DNA of 24,697 nt from assembly GCA_031268125.1 (NCBI GenBank), contig JAIRXT010000236.1, positions 1-24,697 of the forward strand. The letters run 5' to 3'. The notes below the pieces were generated by a model. It searched no databases and was not told the DNA's origin. It saw nothing but the letters and a program-made list of their open reading frames with translations. Origin of the DNA: Treponema sp. GTDB lineage: Bacteria; Spirochaetota; Spirochaetia; Treponematales; Breznakiellaceae. Positions 22,516 through 24,697 of the stretch are shown here, in pieces. The position numbers and the translations under genes were made by a program. How positions within the stretch are numbered: the first letter of the stretch is position 1; each line of letters begins with the position of its first letter.

Positions 22516-23139
22516 CTACGGGCTTCCGGTAGAAACACTGGCCGCAAGCGAGGAAGACGAAGTCCCCTTTTCCAATACGACAGTTTCGCTTAATGCGGTA
22601 TTGCAATTATCCACGCGGGGTTTGTTTATTACATGATCGTTGTAGTAATACGTTATGCCGCTGTCCATCCTGCTGATAATATTTTTTAATGTTTCTTTTG
22701 TGTCTATCGTGTTTTCCTGAAACAGTTCCCTTACGTCCCATTTGTTATCTCCTTCCAAATACAGCCGGTATGATGATATGTCAGAATCGGTGTCGTATGC
22801 CCAGGCTCCTTCGGAATAAAATGCCATAGCCGTACCGTAAAAACTTAGCGTGTGGTACACTCCGTTGCCGGATGTAATTAAATAATAGCTGTGCGTCAAT
22901 AATTTTGTCTGCTTCATCTGAAAATTGACTGCGGTTCTTGAAAAAACCCGGGTTGTGTAATTTTCAAAAGAATCGATTATATTTTCCAGAATTAGTCTTA
23001 CATTCGGTTCGTCTTTTAAAATGGTTTCTCCGTTATTATCGTCAATGGAAGCCAGGTATAATCCTGCCTGTATGCTTGCGCATGAACTAACCGTAAAAAT
23101 ATTTATAAATATAATGGCAAGTCTTATTTTGTTACACAT
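22516..23139 (-). CDS. putative lipoprotein, 207 aa
   Basis: ATG 23139 starts MCNKIRLAIIFINIFTVSSC, a signal peptide with lipobox Cys20. The mature part is mixed charge with many Tyr and Asn, for example NIIDSFENYTTRVFSRT, SYYLITSGNGVYHTLSFYG and DTDSDISSYRLYLEGDNKW, and ends in a Ser/Thr-rich tail. I recognise no family. The frame is open for another 53 codons upstream, but the signal peptide, the promoter and the AGGAGG near 23160 support a start near 23139. The ribosome binding site is about 13 bases away, longer than ideal. The gene is AT-richer than the adjacent large gene, with which it converges (2 bp between stops). It probably has its own promoter rather than belonging to the TRL-like transcription unit. 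Confidence 0.75.
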   Translation of the reverse strand: MCNKIRLAIIFINIFTVSSCASIQAGLYLASIDDNNGETILKDEPNVRLILENIIDSFENYTTRVFSRTAVNFQMKQTKLLTHSYYLITSGNGVYHTLSFYGTAMAFYSEGAWAYDTDSDISSYRLYLEGDNKWDVRELFQENTIDTKETLKNIISRMDSGITYYYNDHVINKPRVDNCNTALSETVVLEKGTSSSSLAASVSTGSP

Positions 23140-23170
23140 TACAGGCGCGAATCTCCCTCCTAAATACATT

Positions 23171-23212
23171 TGTATAGCGGAATTTTTATACGGCGTAAAA
23201 TTTACTGTACAA
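23171..23212 (-). promoter_or_regulatory. promoter candidates for the 22516-23139 lipoprotein
   Basis: Two overlapping options on the minus strand: TTGTAC (23212-23207) N16 TATAAA (23190-23185), and TTTACG (23199-23194) N17 TATACA (23176-23171). Either would place the start of transcription shortly before the AGGAGG at ~23160. Confidence 0.5.
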
Positions 23213-23213
23213 T

Positions 23214-23238
23214 ACCGCCGCACAAATGCTGCGGCGGT
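23214..23238 (-). terminator. GC-rich hairpin downstream of the TRL-like gene
   Basis: ACCGCCGCA (23214-23222), seven bases, TGCGGCGGT (23230-23238): perfect 9-bp arms between the TRL-like stop (23315) and the promoter of the next lipoprotein. No strong T-run follows on the minus strand, so termination is likely but not certain. Confidence 0.45.
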
Positions 23239-23273
23239 GAGTTTGTTTATACGTTCAAGAAAGTTTCCCGGGC

Positions 23274-23292
23274 TTGTTGAACAAGTCCAATT
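23274..23292. repeat. short relative of the 63-bp palindromic insertion
   Basis: TTGTTGAACAAGTCCAATT matches one end of the palindromic element at 23658-23720 at 18 of 19 positions, in the opposite orientation. CTTGTTGAACAAG is itself palindromic. It is probably a fragment or solo end of the same element. Confidence 0.55.
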
Positions 23293-23314
23293 AAGCACGG
23301 CTTTTGTACAGCGA

Positions 23315-23632
23315 TCATTCTCCGGTTACGACTGTGGTATAATCTGTCCAAAGACCAAAAATTCCAAGTTTGGCATAATGCTCAACCGTTGCAAGCTTTT
23401 TTATACCGTTGTCTTTAGCAACCCGTTCTACGGCTGGATAGCTTTCCGTCCCAAATAAAGACAGCCATACCCTGGATGTTTTTTCACCGCGTTTTTCGGC
23501 TACTGTAACGGTATCGCTATAATAATTACCGGGGCCCAACAATGCAGAGGCGGGGACTGATGCACATCCTGCCGCCAACAAACCTATGGCTAATACAGCC
23601 GCAACCACAAAAAAAAGCTTCTTGTTTGCCAT
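23315..23632 (-). CDS. small TRL-like lipoprotein, 105 aa
   Basis: ATG 23632 is preceded by AAGGAG six bases upstream. MANKKLFFVVAAVLAIGLLAAGC is a lipoprotein signal with Cys23. The mature part (NYYSDTVTVAEKRGEKTSRV, later GIKKLATVEHYAKLGIF and a WTDYTTVVTGE ending) resembles the TRL-like family of small bacterial lipoproteins, whose function is not established. The 5' end and ribosome binding site are clearly homologous to those of the next lipoprotein gene upstream (MADKKL), pointing to tandem duplication at least of the leader. The upstream region carries a 63-bp palindromic insertion that the paralogous region lacks. The frame extends 14 codons further upstream, but the ribosome binding site decides for 23632. 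Confidence 0.82.
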   Translation of the reverse strand: MANKKLFFVVAAVLAIGLLAAGCASVPASALLGPGNYYSDTVTVAEKRGEKTSRVWLSLFGTESYPAVERVAKDNGIKKLATVEHYAKLGIFGLWTDYTTVVTGE

Positions 23633-23657
23633 TTTTTTCTCCTTACAATTGGCAAAA

Positions 23658-23720
23658 TTGGACTTGTTCGACAACTTTTTTATTGAACCCTGTCGGGTTC
23701 GGGTTGTCGAACAACCCTAT
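23658..23720. repeat. 63-bp palindromic insertion (MITE-like)
   Basis: TTGTTCGACAAC (23664-23675) and GTTGTCGAACAA (23703-23714) are perfect 12-bp arms. Inside them GAACCC-TGTC-GGGTTC (23685-23700) forms a second stem. Comparison with the paralogous region near 24208-24230 shows GGCAAAA followed directly by TATTTAAGTTTCA, where here the 63 bases separate GGCAAAA from TATTTGAGTTTCA. The second region thus behaves as an empty site. No clear target duplication is seen. Confidence 0.75.
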
Positions 23721-23770
23721 TATTTGAGTTTCACAAACCCATACGTTCAGGACGCTTTTCCGGCCTGAAT

Positions 23771-24190
23771 TTATTTTGCGGCTTTTACTACTGTACCGCT
23801 GACAGTAACCGTTCCCGGTTTCCATGTTCCGAAAGTTATGCAGGCAAGAATATATTGAAGGGCGGTTGAACCATAGTCTATTTCCACATCAATAACTCCG
23901 TCTCCGCCGTACTTTCTAATATTCGTTTCAATTAGGTTCTTAACATTGGGATCAGTTGCTTCGGCTGTGAGATTAAACAATGTCCCGCCGTATGTAACAA
24001 ACGGCCAGCCAAGGAATTGATTTACCCACACCTTCTCAGAAAAATACCCTGCCTTTTCATACTGTTGACCATTGACAGCCAGCCCCGACTGCAATCCTGT
24101 TGCCTTGAATGTAGTACAGCCGGTCAGGGCAAGACCCAATACCAGCATAACCCACAACCCACAACCCACAACCAGCTTTTTGTCCGCCAT
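23771..24190 (-). CDS. small lipoprotein, 139 aa
   Basis: ATG 24190 with AAGGAG seven bases upstream. MADKKLVVGCGLWVMLVLGLALTGC is a lipoprotein signal with Cys25. The mature protein has GYFSEKVWVNQFLGWPFVTY, a segment DPNVKNLIETNIRKYGGDGV and a beta-rich end TWKPGTVTVSGTVV. The central region (an N-linked helix followed by GGDGVIDVEIDYG) is reminiscent of small lipoproteins that handle heavy-metal or stress-type ligands, but I do not assign a family. It is probably co-transcribed with the TRL-like gene 138 bp downstream, despite the palindrome between them. A C21 tract (minus strand) lies 218 bp upstream, next to possible -10 boxes. Confidence 0.8.
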   Translation of the reverse strand: MADKKLVVGCGLWVMLVLGLALTGCTTFKATGLQSGLAVNGQQYEKAGYFSEKVWVNQFLGWPFVTYGGTLFNLTAEATDPNVKNLIETNIRKYGGDGVIDVEIDYGSTALQYILACITFGTWKPGTVTVSGTVVKAAK

Positions 24191-24407
24191 TCTTTTTCTC
24201 CTTCAATTGGCAAAATATTTAAGTTTCATAAAACCGTACTTTTATGGATGTTCCGAAGCGGATGCGCCGGGCGCCGCCGCTTCCATAAAATGCCGTATTT
24301 TATGGCGCTTAATTTTCCTGAGTTATATGAAGCCGCAAAGGGCGGTTTCTTCCCTGTGATTATGAGATTCGGTAAATTTGTAGTATAAGAACTTAAACTA
24401 TAGTAAC

Positions 24408-24428
24408 GGGGGGGGGGGGGGGGGGGGG
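24408..24428. repeat. poly-G tract, G21
   Basis: Twenty-one Gs on the plus strand. On the minus strand C21 is followed by GT and TACTAT, a possible -10 box for the lipoprotein genes 218 bp downstream, so the tract would occupy the -35/spacer region. The longest homopolymer in the window. Confidence 0.85.
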
Positions 24429-24544
24429 TGTTAAAATAAATAAAAAAAAAAAAAAATAAAAAAAAAAAAGGAAACAATACCCCCCCGTACCCCGGCGGTG
24501 CGTTTTTTTTGGAATTTTGAATTGTTGAATCGCCCGCAAAAGTG

Positions 24545-24573
24545 TTGACTCTTCCAGAATCATAGTGTATGAT
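24545..24573 (+). promoter_or_regulatory. promoter in copy B
   Basis: TTGACT (24545-24550), 17 bases, TATGAT (24568-24573), one mismatch from consensus in each hexamer. It lies 36 bp before ATG 24610, with AGGGGA in between. Confidence 0.7.
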
Positions 24574-24609
24574 ACATGAAATTGATGTAGCTTCAGGGGA
24601 AAAAACAAA

Positions 24610-24697
24610 ATGTTCAAGTTGAGTACAAATACAAAGGAATCGCCGGTGAAGCGGCGGGATAGTATGCCTTTGTGTTTTTCTTTTGTTTGTTCTTTAA
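24610..24697 (+). CDS. 5' end of a probable secreted-protein gene (truncated by window)
   Basis: ATG 24610 follows AGGGGA at nine bases and a good promoter. The 29 codons seen read MFKLSTNTKESPVKRRDSMP then LCFSFVCSL: a charged N-region and the beginning of a hydrophobic stretch, as in a signal peptide. The body lies outside the window, so no function can be given. The same N terminus, with a GTG start, occurs in module copy A, where it runs into a C17 tract. If copy B also has a C-tract just beyond the edge, this gene would be a contingency locus. Confidence 0.45.
   Translation, partial: MFKLSTNTKESPVKRRDSMPLCFSFVCSL

Larger units (their letters stand above)
24191..24609. other. divergent intergenic region with homopolymers
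   Basis: No gene is supported. It contains a G21 tract (24408-24428), two A-runs of 11 to 14 bases (~24440-24470), a C7 run (24481-24487 area) and most of the promoter part of module copy B. Frames that cross these runs encode only Phe and Pro homopolymers and are rejected. Confidence 0.6.
24538..24697 (+). repeat. 160-bp module, copy B (reaches window edge)
   Basis: Inverted partner of 19179-19338. It has the better promoter (TATGAT) and an ATG start, so it is probably the functional version. The repeat may continue beyond the window. Confidence 0.9.

Noticed and set aside
24226..24617. Minus-strand frames with Phe- and Pro-runs next to the G21 tract
   Set aside because: They are translations of A- and G-homopolymers, with no supporting start or composition.
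1..24697. CRISPR arrays, rRNA genes or insertion-sequence transposases
   Set aside because: No regularly spaced repeats, no rRNA-like stretches and no transposase motifs were seen on either strand.

Overview
The window looks like chromosomal DNA from a host-associated spirochaete, most likely a termite-gut-type Treponema. This is inferred from three things: spirochaete-style lipoproteins, long poly-G/C tracts of the kind known from treponemes, and a MurA with Asp at the fosfomycin Cys position (as in Borrelia). The core genes are GC-rich. The left edge and the lipoprotein cluster on the right are visibly AT-richer. No rRNA genes or CRISPR arrays are present.

Region 1 (1-4107) is the end of an integrative element. 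A tyrosine recombinase lies beside the 3' end of a tRNA-Asn gene. Further left are a small LPD3-like gene, a hypothetical gene, and a MntA/HepT-type toxin-antitoxin pair cut by the window edge. The intervening non-coding DNA (1176-1957) holds hairpins, a nested palindrome and a G11-T-G7 tract.

Region 2 (4108-8332) starts with a repeat-rich gene-free stretch. It continues with housekeeping and membrane genes: a PrsW-like intramembrane protease, shikimate kinase, a TrmJ/SpoU RNA methyltransferase, and a two-gene operon of a STAS protein with a zinc ribbon and PspA/IM30, driven by a near-consensus promoter.

Region 3 (8671-11525) is a translationally coupled pair of unrecognised membrane proteins.

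Region 4 (11555-18832, minus strand) is a maltodextrin-type operon read in this order: GH13 cyclomaltodextrinase/neopullulanase, MalE-like lipoprotein, MalF, MalG, a DUF1189-like membrane protein, and MurA. The binding protein and two permeases would import oligosaccharide and the GH13 enzyme would cleave it. The ATPase subunit is not in the window.

Region 5 (18833-24697) holds a 1006-residue secreted protein (HExxH peptidase domain, propeller-like middle, beta-barrel-like C terminus) and three small lipoprotein genes. They are bracketed by two inverted copies of a 160-bp module, about 92% identical. Each copy contains an outward sigma70-type promoter, a ribosome binding site and the first ~29 codons of a secreted-protein-like ORF. 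The right copy looks intact and runs off the window. The left copy (GTG start, weaker -10) runs into a C17 tract that ends its frame immediately, upstream of the GH13/mal operon. Together with the C21 tract upstream of the lipoprotein genes, this arrangement suggests length-variable (phase-variable) expression and is the most interesting part of the window.
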